From positions 1-43,003 of the forward strand of contig JABDBQ010000021.1 of NCBI GenBank assembly GCA_013288555.1: DNA of 43,003 bases. The letters are read 5' to 3'. Shown here piece by piece: positions 20,777-28,561 of this stretch. Position numbers and translations under genes: made by a program. Positions within the stretch are counted from its first letter, which is position 1; the number at the start of each line of letters is the position of its first letter. The notes beneath the pieces were generated by a model that saw only the letters and a program-made list of their open reading frames with translations, was not told the DNA's origin and did no database searches. The DNA is from Bacteroidota bacterium (lineage in GTDB: Bacteria > Bacteroidota > Bacteroidia > CAILMK01).

Positions 20777-21964
20777 TTACTTTATAATCTCAATAACCTG
20801 ACCGGCACCAACGGTACGACCACCTTCACGAATTGCGAAGCGGAGGTTTTTCTCCATTGCCACAGGAGCAATCAGTTTTACACTTATTGTTACGTTATCG
20901 CCAGGCATAACCATTTCCACACCTTCTGCCAGGGTAATTTCACCTGTAACATCTGTGGTACGGAAATAGAACTGTGGACGATATTTATTAAAGAACGGAG
21001 TGTGACGTCCACCTTCTTCTTTTTTCAATACATAGATCTCAGCTTTGAAATCAGTGTGAGGTTTGATTGAACCCGGAGCACAGATAACCATACCACGACG
21101 GATATCGTTCTTTTCAATACCACGGAGCAAAAGACCAGCGTTATCACCGGCTTCACCTCTGTCAAGTATTTTACGGAACATTTCAACACCTGTAACTACT
21201 GATTTTAATGGTTCTTCGTTGAATCCAACGATTTCCACCGCATCACCTGTGTTGATAACACCTCTTTCAATACGACCTGTAGCAACAGTACCACGGCCTG
21301 TGATAGAGAATACGTCTTCAACTGACATTGCGAATTTCAAATCCACAGCACGTGGCGGGATTGGAATATATGTATCCACTGCTTCCATCAACTGGTTTAC
21401 AGTTTGTACCCATTTTTCTTCGCCATTCAATGCACCAAGTGCAGAACCACGAATAACAGGGGTGTTTTCACCATCAAAGCTATAGAAAGTAAGCAAGTCC
21501 CTGATTTCCATTTCTACCAGGTCAAGAAGTTCTTCATCATCTACCATGTCTACTTTATTCATAAACACCACCAAACGAGGAACACCTACCTGGCGGGCCA
21601 GAAGGATGTGTTCGCGTGTTTGTGGCATCGGGCCGTCAGTCGCAGCAACAACAAGGATAGCGCCGTCCATCTGTGCAGCACCTGTAACCATGTTTTTCAC
21701 ATAGTCAGCGTGACCAGGACAGTCAACGTGTGCGTAGTGACGATTAGCTGTTTCATACTCAACGTGAGCTGTATTGATTGTGATACCTCTTTCTTTTTCT
21801 TCAGGAGCGTTATCAATAGAATCGAAAGACCTCACTGATGCCAAACCTTGTTTAGACAAAACGGTTGTAATAGCCGCCGTAAGCGTTGTTTTACCATGGT
21901 CAACGTGGCCAATGGTGCCAATGTTTACGTGAGGTTTGGTTCTTTCAAATTTTTCTTTTGCCAT
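20777..21964 (-). CDS. tuf: Translation elongation factor Tu
   Basis: This 395-residue GTPase delivers aminoacyl-tRNA to the ribosome. The G1 motif G-H-V-D-H-G-K-T, G3 D-C-P-G-H-A-D-Y, G4 N-K-V-D and G5 G-S-A-L are intact. Domains 2 and 3 end in [11 protein letters not shown]. The length is standard. It is flanked by tRNA genes on both sides and belongs to the tRNA-tuf-secE operon. Only one tuf copy is visible in the window. Confidence 0.99.
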   Translation of the reverse strand: MAKEKFERTKPHVNIGTIGHVDHGKTTLTAAITTVLSKQGLASVRSFDSIDNAPEEKERGITINTAHVEYETANRHYAHVDCPGHADYVKNMVTGAAQMDGAILVVAATDGPMPQTREHILLARQVGVPRLVVFMNKVDMVDDEELLDLVEMEIRDLLTFYSFDGENTPVIRGSALGALNGEEKWVQTVNQLMEAVDTYIPIPPRAVDLKFAMSVEDVFSITGRGTVATGRIERGVINTGDAVEIVGFNEEPLKSVVTGVEMFRKILDRGEAGDNAGLLLRGIEKNDIRRGMVICAPGSIKPHTDFKAEIYVLKKEEGGRHTPFFNKYRPQFYFRTTDVTGEITLAEGVEMVMPGDNVTISVKLIAPVAMEKNLRFAIREGGRTVGAGQVIEIIK

Positions 21965-22071
21965 GACAATTTAATAATTAGTAGATGATGTTAATTTTTT
22001 AGTTTAAGTCGTTTCTCTTTAATCAGTAAGTCAGTTCTATAAATACGAAAAGATAAAATTCAATTTTTTAG

Positions 22072-22144
22072 AGCCAACTACGGGACTTGAACCCGTGACC
22101 CCGTCCTTACCAAGGACGTACTCTACCAGCTGAGCTAAGTCGGC
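22072..22144 (-). tRNA. tRNA-Thr (GGT)
   Basis: The acceptor GCCGACT/AGTTGGC contains one G-T pair. The anticodon loop TTGGTAA carries GGT, and the T-loop is TTCAAGT. It is directly upstream of tuf. Confidence 0.96.
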
Positions 22145-22227
22145 TTGTCTGGTAAGAGGTTAGAAGTTAAATGTGAAATATTTCAGGAAGCTTTTCACTA
22201 CTTACTTCTTACTTATCACCAAATCAG

Positions 22228-22300
22228 AGCGGGAGACGAGACTCGGACTCGCGACCCTCAGCTTGGAAGGCTGATGCTCTACCAACTGAGCTACTCCCGC
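22228..22300 (-). tRNA. tRNA-Gly (TCC)
   Basis: The acceptor is GCGGGAG/CTCCCGC, the D-arm is GCTC...GAGC, the anticodon loop CTTCCAA carries TCC, and the T-arm is intact. Confidence 0.96.
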
Positions 22301-22418
22301 TTGTTTGTTTATTACATTCTCTAAAATAAACCGGCTCTTGTGTTTTATCAACTTAAGCGCCGGAAAATAATTTTAGACCAAACTTTCCTAAATGCCCAGC
22401 ATTTTTTAAAAGCCAAAG

Positions 22419-22501
22419 TGGGGAGAGAAGGATTCGAACCTTCGTAAGCTTCCGCTAACGGATTTACAGTCCGTCCCATTTGGCCACTCTGGTATCTCCC
22501 C
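22419..22501 (-). tRNA. tRNA-Tyr (GTA)
   Basis: This is a class II tRNA of 83 nt with a long variable arm (TAGCGGAAGCTTACG region). The acceptor is GGGGAGA/TCTCCCC, the anticodon loop CTGTAAA carries GTA, and the discriminator is A. Confidence 0.96.
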
Positions 22502-22522
22502 TTTTTTTGTTAAAAAAAAGAG

Positions 22523-22596
22523 AGCCGATGGACGGATTCGAACCGCCGACCCGCTGATTACAAATCAGCAGCTCTGGCCAGCTGAGCTACATCGGC
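22523..22596 (-). tRNA. tRNA-Thr (TGT)
   Basis: The acceptor is GCCGATG/CATCGGC, the anticodon loop TTTGTAA carries TGT, and the T-loop is TTCGAAT. It is the first tRNA of the cluster. Confidence 0.96.
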
Positions 22597-22653
22597 ATTA
22601 TAATTTTATCGATTCAGTATGTAAAGAGCGTACTATCCCTTCAAAAAGGACTG

Positions 22654-22688
22654 CAAATTTAATTCTTTTTTTATGATTTGTGTGTCAA
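22654..22688 (-). promoter_or_regulatory. Probable promoter of the tRNA-tuf operon
   Basis: On the minus strand, TTGACA (22683-22688) and TAAATTTG (22654-22661, fitting TAnnTTTG) lie about 60 bp before the first tRNA. The spacing is at the long end for this consensus. Confidence 0.45.
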
Positions 22689-22695
22689 AAATTCT

Positions 22696-22986
22696 TTAAA
22701 TATTTTTCAGGGTCCGTTCTTTGTACTTTTTCAGGCGGGCCTGCATTGATTTTACGCTGTCTTCCAATGCATTAAGAAAAGTATCGCTGCTCTCTTTTAC
22801 GAAGAGCGTATCGTCTTTGACAATCAATTTTATTTCAACTTCTTTGGTTTCGCGCTCCTCATGAAGATAAACGATGGCATCTATGATGTTGTTATAATGG
22901 TGTTCCAGTTTCCCTACTTTGGTTTGAATCTGCTCTTCAAACAGTTCGGTCATTTCGTGACCATTGTGCTCAATTCTGATATTCAT
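22696..22986 (-). CDS. hpf: Ribosome hibernation promoting factor (short HPF/RaiA family)
   Basis: This 96-residue protein has the S30AE fold pattern: M-N-I-R-I-E-H-N-G, a helix E-Q-I-Q-T-K-V-G-K-L-E-H-H-Y, beta strands with V-E-I-K-L-I-V, and a C-terminal helix with basic K-M/K-A-R-L-K-K-Y-K-E-R. The lack of a C-terminal dimerisation domain makes it the short form. It binds the 30S decoding region in stationary phase. It follows the recombinase gene by 11 bp and is probably co-transcribed with it; this pairing is common in Bacteroidetes. Confidence 0.92.
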   Translation of the reverse strand: MNIRIEHNGHEMTELFEEQIQTKVGKLEHHYNNIIDAIVYLHEERETKEVEIKLIVKDDTLFVKESSDTFLNALEDSVKSMQARLKKYKERTLKNI

Positions 22987-22997
22987 CTTATTGATAT

Positions 22998-23882
22998 TTA
23001 ACTTTTTGGATGTGCTTGTTTGTAAATCGTTTTTAGTCTTTCTATGGAATTATGGGTATAAACCTGGGTAGCTGCAAGGCTGGCATGCCCTAATAGCTCT
23101 TTGATGGCATTGATATCGGCACCATTGTTGAGCAGATGGGTAGCGTAGGTATGCCTTAATACGTGCGGACTGGTTTTGGATATATTGCTCACGGCGCCAA
23201 TATGTTGTTTTACACATCGCTGAACAAACATAGGATATAATTGTTCGCCCGAATCAGATAGTATAAGATATTCATTAGAATCAAAACCTGTCAGTTTTCT
23301 TAAGACCAGGTATTCCTCTATGGCATAAACCAATGATGCTGTAACAGGGATAATCCGCTCCTTGTTTCGTTTTCCAAGTACTTTTATCGTTTTTGATTTT
23401 ATATCTACATCCCTGGTTTTTAAACCAATAAGCTCCGCACGCCGCATGCCGGTGCCGTATAACAACTCAATGATCAGTTTATCACGCTTCCCTGCAAAAC
23501 TTTCTTCAAATACATTAAAATCGAGCAGGGTGTTCATATCTTTTTCTTCAACCCATTCATACAAACGCTTTGCCGTTTTTAATCCGGAAATGGTCGACAA
23601 CGGGTTTTTATCTATATGAGACGTCCTCAAAAGGTATTTATAATAGGTATTTACGGCCGTAAGTTTCCGGTTTACTGACCGTGGACTTAATTTTTCTTCA
23701 ATCCCCTGGTATATCCATGATTTTACCATTGGGGCGGTAACCATCGCAAATTCTTCAACCTGGTACTGGTCTTTGATGAAATTAAAAAACTGCAAAACAT
23801 CGGATTGATAGGCGGAAAGGGTATTGGGTGAATACCGTCTTTCATTTTTCAAATATGCCGCAAAAGCGTCAATGTAATTCAT
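22998..23882 (-). CDS. Tyrosine recombinase (XerC/XerD type)
   Basis: The preferred ATG at 23880-23882 gives 294 residues beginning M-N-Y-I-D-A-F-A-A-Y-L. An upstream frame extension adds only a hydrophobic non-family stretch. An N-terminal SAM-like core-binding domain (Y-S-P-N-T-L-S-A-Y-Q-S-D-V) is followed by the catalytic domain: R in G-T-G-M-R-R-A-E-L, K in L-G-K-R-N-K-E-R, H-x-x-R in P-H-V-L-R-H-T-Y-A-T-H-L-L, H in L-G-H-A-S-L, and the nucleophile Y in Q-V-Y-T-H. This is the full R-K-H-R-H-Y set. Its conserved location before hpf suggests chromosome-dimer resolution rather than a mobile integrase. Whether it is XerC or XerD cannot be settled by eye. Confidence 0.92.
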   Translation of the reverse strand: MNYIDAFAAYLKNERRYSPNTLSAYQSDVLQFFNFIKDQYQVEEFAMVTAPMVKSWIYQGIEEKLSPRSVNRKLTAVNTYYKYLLRTSHIDKNPLSTISGLKTAKRLYEWVEEKDMNTLLDFNVFEESFAGKRDKLIIELLYGTGMRRAELIGLKTRDVDIKSKTIKVLGKRNKERIIPVTASLVYAIEEYLVLRKLTGFDSNEYLILSDSGEQLYPMFVQRCVKQHIGAVSNISKTSPHVLRHTYATHLLNNGADINAIKELLGHASLAATQVYTHNSIERLKTIYKQAHPKS

Positions 23883-23942
23883 TTCCACATAATAACGGCC
23901 ATTAATCCAAAAACAAATATAGCAAAAAATATGCAAAAAAAA

Positions 23943-23975
23943 GAATAAAAAATGCGCTAACCAGGAGACCAGCGC
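23943..23975 (-). terminator. Terminator downstream of rpsU
   Basis: GCGCT (23954-23958) pairs with AGCGC (23971-23975) around a CCAGGAGACC-type inner loop with extra CC/GG pairing. An A/T-rich run (T-rich on the minus strand) lies at 23943-23953. Confidence 0.65.
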
Positions 23976-24003
23976 AGAAATCAAAAAACAGGGAGGTTTT
24001 TTG

Positions 24004-24195
24004 TTATTCCTGTTCTTCTATGAAATGCTGACGATAAATGGCTTTACCTATCGCTGTGCGTTTAGTAACGGAATCCTTAACAAAGAACTGGCGGTTTCTG
24101 TATTCTTTAATAACACCCGCTTTTTCAAGTTTCTTTTTAAAGCGTTTCAGTGCTTTGTCAATGGGTTCGTTTTCTTTAATCGTAACTCTGATCAT
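24004..24195 (-). CDS. rpsU: 30S ribosomal protein bS21
   Basis: This 63-residue basic protein begins M-I-R-V-T-I-K-E-N-E-P-I-D-K-A-L-K-R-F-K-K-K and contains K-A-G-V-I-K-E-Y-R-N-R-Q-F-F, the S21 signature. The length matches Bacteroidetes bS21. In this phylum bS21 occupies the anti-Shine-Dalgarno region of the ribosome, which fits the absence of Shine-Dalgarno sites here. It is followed by its own terminator and is probably a single-gene unit. Confidence 0.96.
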   Translation of the reverse strand: MIRVTIKENEPIDKALKRFKKKLEKAGVIKEYRNRQFFVKDSVTKRTAIGKAIYRQHFIEEQE

Positions 24196-24227
24196 CCGTG
24201 TTTTTATAAAATTTTCGTTTGAGCCTG

Positions 24228-24235
24228 CAAAGATA
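24228..24235 (-). promoter_or_regulatory. Possible -7 element of the rpsU promoter
   Basis: TATCTTTG on the minus strand fits TAnnTTTG and lies 33 bp before the rpsU start. No good TTTG is seen at the -33 position. Confidence 0.35.
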
Positions 24236-24255
24236 GGAAATTTTTGATTTGTTGG

Positions 24256-24503
24256 TTAATGAAGGATTAACTTATTTAACAATAGCCGACATGAGCCATT
24301 AACTTGCCTTTTTGAATGCGGCATTTCTGGTTTTCTGACACGGTCATCCAGATTAGCAATGTCTTCAATTGCTGTTTTAATTTCTTCAAGCGTTTTATTG
24401 GTCTGATTTAGACCATGAATTAAATCTACCTGACTTTCTACGAGTTTTTCTAACAACTGGCCGTTTCGTTCTAAAATCCTTTTTTCGGTATTCGAAATCC
24501 ATT
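24256..24503 (-). pseudogene. Degraded copy of a small coiled-coil protein
   Basis: The longest frame (24256-24456, TTG start) encodes L-E-K-L-V-E-S-Q-V-D-L-I-H-G-L-N-Q-T-N-K-T-L-E-E-I-K. It resembles the intact upstream neighbour at 24514-24738 (I-L-E-K-L-V-E-G-Q-N-K-T-N). The frame extends upstream through coding-like residues (I-L-E-R-N-G-Q-L) without an ATG. An ATG at 24501-24503 opens the other frame (M-D-F-E-Y-R-K-K), and the two would join by a one-base shift in an A6 run. A damaged tandem duplicate is the simplest reading. The C-terminal part after about residue 46 no longer looks like coiled coil. Confidence 0.4.
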
Positions 24504-24513
24504 ATTTGAATTT

Positions 24514-24738
24514 TCAGCTTTTTTTGAAAACGGTTTTTTCAAGTTTCTTAACCCGGTCTTCAAGTTTAAGATTGTTTTCAAGTACTTCTACAATTCGCAT
24601 ATTTGATAAGCGCAGTTCATTAAGTGCCAGATTGGTTTTGTTCTGTCCTTCGACTAATTTTTCTAAAATGTCCTCGTGGCGGTCTGATCTCTGTAAAAGC
24701 CCGGCCAATAATTCCACAATTTTACTTTCTTCTTTCAT
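24514..24738 (-). CDS. Small coiled-coil protein (74 aa)
   Basis: The ATG at 24736-24738 opens M-K-E-E-S-K-I-V-E-L-L-A-G-L-L, followed by heptad-spaced leucines and isoleucines to the end (I-L-E-K-L-V, L-A-L-N-E-L, I-V-E-V-L-E-N-N-L-K-L-E-D-R-V-K-K-L-E). It has no Cys and no membrane segment. The pattern predicts one long helix that oligomerises. Its downstream neighbour looks like a decayed copy. No family is recognised; it could be a structural or regulatory partner of an unseen protein. Confidence 0.5.
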   Translation of the reverse strand: MKEESKIVELLAGLLQRSDRHEDILEKLVEGQNKTNLALNELRLSNMRIVEVLENNLKLEDRVKKLEKTVFKKS

Positions 24739-24811
24739 GTAACTTGTAACTTGATTAGGTTACGCCAAAATTAATTAAAAAGTTCAAATTTGAAATTCTA
24801 TGTAGCATTTT

Positions 24812-26332
24812 TCATTTTAACCGAAAAATACTATGCTTCCCTGCATCCGTCTCAAAAACAGCCACCGTATCTTTTAAATTATATCCTTTAAAAAAATCCA
24901 TATTAGTGCTTAAAAGAGAGGCCCGGTTCATAATCTCAGGCCTTCCTGTACAGTCTGTATATACATTCCCTCCATTGGAAAGGTTACTGTCTACTTTTGC
25001 TTTAAGTTCAGAAACAGGGCTATGCAATTGATAATATTCCGGTGCAGGCCAGACATTTTCAGGCCAATGACCCTTTTGGTAATAATATTGGTTTAAAATA
25101 ATCGCCGGTTCGGCGGCGATAAACTTATCATTAGGATGGTCAATTATAAACTGCGTAACCTGATCATCGGCATTGAAATGCAATTGATTATTTGGATAAA
25201 TGCCATAAGAGAAATTCCAGATAAGTAATGATGCAGCTGTAACAGCCAGTGATTTGATAGGAATCCAGTTTGCTTTTGCCAATAGTATGACTGCGAGGAC
25301 AGGAAGCATCACCATAAACTCCGCATTGCCTATATTATATATGGCAAAGGCCAATTGTAATATTAATATGAGCGAATGTGTTTTTACTATGATATTCAGA
25401 GTTGCCAATCCCGATTTTTTCGGGATTGGCAACTCTTTTCCTTTGAAAATGAAAACAACCGCATATAAAATCGGCCCCAATGTCAAAATACCAGGTATCA
25501 GCCATAATTTATTGTTGGAAATCATTACCCAAATCTGTCCATGGACCTGAAAAAAGGTCCTGAACAGATTGATACCCCCTAAAAGGAAGTTATTTAAGCC
25601 TATATGGTTGCCGGCGGCGCCCGTATAATAGTCATGGAAAACAAAATGGCTGATGTTGAACACGGAGAGGCTTTGCCCCAGATAAAATGCAATAACCAGC
25701 AAATAAGCGATGGGTGCAATAATAAAAGTGGAAGCGAATACAATTCCTCTTTTTGGATTGTATGCTCCATCAATCATAATCCATCCAAAAAACAACCCTA
25801 TAAACCAGAATAAATGGATCTGGTGATACAGGCAGGCAATGGTGGCAAAAATGCCGTTCAGGATGATATATTTATACGAATATATGCCTCTTATATAGGA
25901 TTTTACAAAAAATAAACTTCCCAGGAGTGAAAAGAAAATGGGAATAATATAGTTTTCATTTTCAGTTGCAAATCGCCAGAAACCAAAACTGAAAGCAGCC
26001 ATAGCTGTTAATATTAACGCTCTTAAAGGGTTAGTTGAAAGAAGTTTTAAAATCCGGAATAAAACAATGCAAGAAAGCAGCGCAAAAACAGTATTGATCG
26101 TAATCCCCAGTAGGAGTGTATTCCTGATGCCTGTACAGAATTTTATGCCATAAAGTGTTGCTGTATATAAAAGATGGTGGGGGCTAAACAGATCATGCCC
26201 AAATTTGGCATCCGCAGCATAACTCCAGGCATCACCGCTGTTGTTGTGGGAGGGGAACCTCAGATATAAAATAAGGACCCACGCGAAAAAGCAAATTGAA
26301 AGTAATGGGTAATATTTAGTGGATTGCTTCAA
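24812..26332 (-). CDS. Polytopic membrane protein, GT-C glycosyltransferase-like
   Basis: This protein of about 506 residues has ten or more hydrophobic helices and a soluble C-terminal portion (about 390-506: D-H-P-N-D-K-F-I-A-A-E-P-A-I-I-L-N-Q-Y-Y-Y). An early acidic loop, N-N-S-G-D-A-W-S-Y-A-A-D, followed by F-S-P-H-H-L-L-Y, resembles the first extracytoplasmic loop of lipid-linked-sugar glycosyltransferases of GT-C fold. Assignment rests on topology and this loop only. There is no ATG near the 5' end. The frame opens after a TGA with a TTG at 26330-26332, so the start is uncertain or the 5' end may be altered. A 17-bp perfect hairpin lies inside the gene at 25398-25436 and codes for P-I-P-K-K-S-G-L-A. 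Confidence 0.6.
   Translation of the reverse strand: MKQSTKYYPLLSICFFAWVLILYLRFPSHNNSGDAWSYAADAKFGHDLFSPHHLLYTATLYGIKFCTGIRNTLLLGITINTVFALLSCIVLFRILKLLSTNPLRALILTAMAAFSFGFWRFATENENYIIPIFFSLLGSLFFVKSYIRGIYSYKYIILNGIFATIACLYHQIHLFWFIGLFFGWIMIDGAYNPKRGIVFASTFIIAPIAYLLVIAFYLGQSLSVFNISHFVFHDYYTGAAGNHIGLNNFLLGGINLFRTFFQVHGQIWVMISNNKLWLIPGILTLGPILYAVVFIFKGKELPIPKKSGLATLNIIVKTHSLILILQLAFAIYNIGNAEFMVMLPVLAVILLAKANWIPIKSLAVTAASLLIWNFSYGIYPNNQLHFNADDQVTQFIIDHPNDKFIAAEPAIILNQYYYQKGHWPENVWPAPEYYQLHSPVSELKAKVDSNLSNGGNVYTDCTGRPEIMNRASLLSTNMDFFKGYNLKDTVAVFETDAGKHSIFRLK
25398..25436. repeat. 17-bp perfect inverted repeat inside a membrane-protein gene
   Basis: The arms at 25398-25414 and 25420-25436 are exact complements (AGAGTTGCCAATCCCGA) around a T5 loop, and the gene reads through them. 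The GTTGCCAA word recurs in the intergenic palindrome at 28524-28557. Confidence 0.85.
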
Positions 26333-26388
26333 TCGGGGATGTTTTCAGCAAATGTAATGGATGGAAATGAAACAGTCCATTCCGCCAA

Positions 26389-26409
26389 CTTACCACTTAT
26401 CACTTATCA
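26389..26409. repeat. Heptamer tandem array (CTTACCA/CTTATCA x3)
   Basis: There are three 7-bp units, ending exactly at the stop codon of the acyl-CoA dehydrogenase gene. The same unit family occurs at 39207-39234. Confidence 0.85.
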
Positions 26410-27549
26410 CTAATGTAGAATCTCCCTGCTGATCACCAGTTTCTGAATTTCACTGGTCCCCTCCCCTATGGTACAGAGTTTGGAATCGCGGTAGAATTTC
26501 TCAACCGGGAAATCTTTGGTATAGCCATAGCCTCCAAATATCTGAACGGCATCAACAGAAACGCGGACTGCTGCTTCAGAAGCATAATATTTAGCCATGG
26601 CTGATTTAAGAGATACTTTTTGTCCACGGTTTTTCAGATCAGCAGCCTGCATTGTAAGCAGTTCCGATACTTCCAGATCAGTTTTCATATCGGCCAGTTT
26701 GAAAGCAATACCCTGGAAAGAAGCTATAGGCTGATCGAACTGATGCCGTTCTTGTGCATATTTTAATGCTGCTTCATAGGCGCCACGTAATATCCCAAGA
26801 GACAAAGCTGCAATAGAAATACGGCCTCCATCCAGGACTTTCATACTCTGGATAAAGCCATCTCCTACCTCACCAAGTACATTTTCATGTGGTACACGGC
26901 AATTTTCGAAAAGCAGTTCCGTGGTTTCGGATGCCCGCATGCCAAGTTTATTCTCTTTGCGACCTCCGGCAAACCCTGGGGTTGTTTTTTCAACGATAAA
27001 GGCCGTCATACCGTGGCTGTCTCTTCTTTCTCCTGTTCTGGCTATCACAACAGCTATATTACTACTGATACCATGGGTGATCCAGCATTTTGAGCCGTTC
27101 AGTACCCAGTCGTCACCATCGCGCACGGCTGTGGTCAGCATATTCATTGCATCGCTGCCTGTATTGGGCTCAGTTAGCCCCCAGGCACCAATCCATTCTG
27201 CCGAAGCCAGTTTGGGAAGGTATTTTTTCTTTTGGACTTCATTTCCAAAAGCCAGGATATGGCCTGTGCAAAGGGAATTGTGTGCAGCAACTGATAATCC
27301 TATTGAAGGATCAATTTTCGCGATTTCATCAATGACTGTTACGTATTCTAAATAACCGAGACCTGCCCCGCCATATTCTTCAGGAACCAAAACGCCCATC
27401 AGGCCCAGTTCACCGAGTTTTTTGAAGAGTTCTACCGGGAAATGTTGACTTTCGTCCCATTCCATAATGAAAGGACGCATATTCTTTTCCCCAAACTCCC
27501 TGATGGTCTGGGCAATCATTTTCTGATTTTCAGTGTATTCAAAATTCAT
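26410..27549 (-). CDS. Acyl-CoA dehydrogenase
   Basis: This is a 379-residue flavoenzyme starting at the ATG 27547-27549 ([11 protein letters not shown]). An in-frame extension of eight residues upstream is unlikely. It oxidises acyl-CoA to the trans-2-enoyl-CoA, passing electrons to ETF. Visible features are [10 protein letters not shown] and W-I-T-H-G in the middle domain (FAD contacts), the family segment [14 protein letters not shown], and the catalytic-base context G-E-G-T-S-E-I-Q-K near the C-terminus. The length fits short/medium-chain dehydrogenases. It is probably monocistronic, and substrate chain length cannot be inferred. Confidence 0.95.
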   Translation of the reverse strand: MNFEYTENQKMIAQTIREFGEKNMRPFIMEWDESQHFPVELFKKLGELGLMGVLVPEEYGGAGLGYLEYVTVIDEIAKIDPSIGLSVAAHNSLCTGHILAFGNEVQKKKYLPKLASAEWIGAWGLTEPNTGSDAMNMLTTAVRDGDDWVLNGSKCWITHGISSNIAVVIARTGERRDSHGMTAFIVEKTTPGFAGGRKENKLGMRASETTELLFENCRVPHENVLGEVGDGFIQSMKVLDGGRISIAALSLGILRGAYEAALKYAQERHQFDQPIASFQGIAFKLADMKTDLEVSELLTMQAADLKNRGQKVSLKSAMAKYYASEAAVRVSVDAVQIFGGYGYTKDFPVEKFYRDSKLCTIGEGTSEIQKLVISREILH

Positions 27550-27648
27550 GGCAATCTTTATAAAAGAAGGCAAAATTACGGAACATTTACCATTGACCAG
27601 TTAACAATGATCAATTAACAAAATAGAATTAACAGATGAAAATAAAAT

Positions 27649-27757
27649 CAAACCGCAGAGGACGCAATGGTATCGCAAAGAACGCTGAGTTGATACCATG
27701 ATTCTGTTGTATTTCTTTGCTGCCTCTGCGAAGCCTTTGCGATCTTCGCGGTTAAAT
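27649..27757. repeat. Imperfect palindromic dispersed repeat (AACCGC...GCGGTT)
   Basis: AACCGCAGAGGACGCAA near 27651 mirrors the right end, which runs CTCTGCGAAGCCTTTGCG and ends in CGCGGTTAAA, around a GGTATC...GATACC inner stem. Similar GCAAA-rich text occurs near 6443-6483. This resembles intergenic repeat families that are widespread in Bacteroidetes. No gene is present in this interval. Confidence 0.6.
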
Positions 27758-27799
27758 CTTACTTCCCAATAAGATATATTTGCTTAGCCAATTTTCTAA

Positions 27800-28447
27800 T
27801 CACAAACTTACATAAGCCTTTATTTTCTGGAAAACCTGATCATCCATGTTTAATATCTTTTTCAGGCTTTCGATTGTTATAAAACGACCATGCGTTTTTC
27901 GGTATTTTATTAATTTGCTGGCAGAGTCTTCATCAAAATAAGGAAAATCCTTTATTTCGGCTTCTTTTGCTTTGTTGATATTCAGGTATTTTGGTTTCCC
28001 GGCACTCAAATATACCTGTGGTTTGAGATAGGCAAATTTTTCAGCCCTGATGCCATGTACATCCATCAATTGATCAACACTTATAAAACAACCCAGCTTG
28101 CGTCTGAAATCGAGAATACGTCCCGCGAAAGCAGGTCCGATGCCCTTGATGGTCATCAGTTTGATAGAATCTGCAGTATTTATATCCACGGGAACAGTCA
28201 ATGCTTTTTTGGGACCGGAGTAAGTATGTTCCTCATTGCCATTGCTTATACTTATTCCTGAATCTCCCTTCCCTGATTGTAATTCTTCTGCTGCCTTTTC
28301 AAGTTTCGAGAAATCGGTTTTTGTTTCCGGAATAAAATAAATGATAAAGAACTGAATACCAAACAGGATAATGATGATTGCAAACAAGGCGATGAAACCG
28401 GCTTGCTCTTTCCTGCTAAGGTCAAAATAATCTTTCAGCCATTTCAT
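27800..28447 (-). CDS. Membrane-anchored helix-hairpin-helix protein
   Basis: This 215-residue protein has a cytoplasmic N-terminus (M-K-W-L-K-D-Y-F-D-L-S-R-K-E), one transmembrane helix (about 16-37) and a polar linker. Two ComEA-type helix-hairpin-helix units follow: V-D-I-N-T-A-D-S-I-K-L-M-T-I-K-G-I-G-P-A-F-A-G-R-I (about 89-113) and L-N-I-N-K-A-K-E-A-E-I-K-D-F-P-Y-F-D. The first keeps the G-I-G-P hairpin that binds the DNA backbone. In the second the hairpin is changed (P-Y-F-D), which may weaken binding. A role in DNA uptake or membrane-associated DNA binding is plausible from ComEA but unproven. Confidence 0.85.
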   Translation of the reverse strand: MKWLKDYFDLSRKEQAGFIALFAIIIILFGIQFFIIYFIPETKTDFSKLEKAAEELQSGKGDSGISISNGNEEHTYSGPKKALTVPVDINTADSIKLMTIKGIGPAFAGRILDFRRKLGCFISVDQLMDVHGIRAEKFAYLKPQVYLSAGKPKYLNINKAKEAEIKDFPYFDEDSASKLIKYRKTHGRFITIESLKKILNMDDQVFQKIKAYVSL

Positions 28448-28523
28448 CAGGGGTTGGTAATGGTTAGTGATGAGGCAAAAATAAGGGCTTAAAATTAATG
28501 GAGTATATTTTCACGCTGAGAAA

Positions 28524-28557
28524 GTTGCCAACTTTTGAAAAGTTGTCAACTTTAATA
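28524..28557. repeat. Palindromic GTTGCCAAC repeat, possible terminator
   Basis: AAAGTTGCCAACTTTT is followed by its inverted copy AAAAGTTGTCAACTTT with one mismatch. It lies just downstream of the 28562 stop codon and may terminate the beta-propeller gene. It shares GTTGCCAA with the intragenic hairpin at 25398-25436. Confidence 0.6.
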
Positions 28558-28561
28558 ACGT

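Noticed and set aside
22998-23984. Longer recombinase start at 23984 and phage-integrase interpretation
   Set aside because: The extra 34 residues are a hydrophobic stretch absent from the family, and an ATG at 23882 gives the standard length. The hpf/rpsU context and lack of att sites or phage genes argue for a housekeeping Xer protein, despite the tRNA genes nearby.
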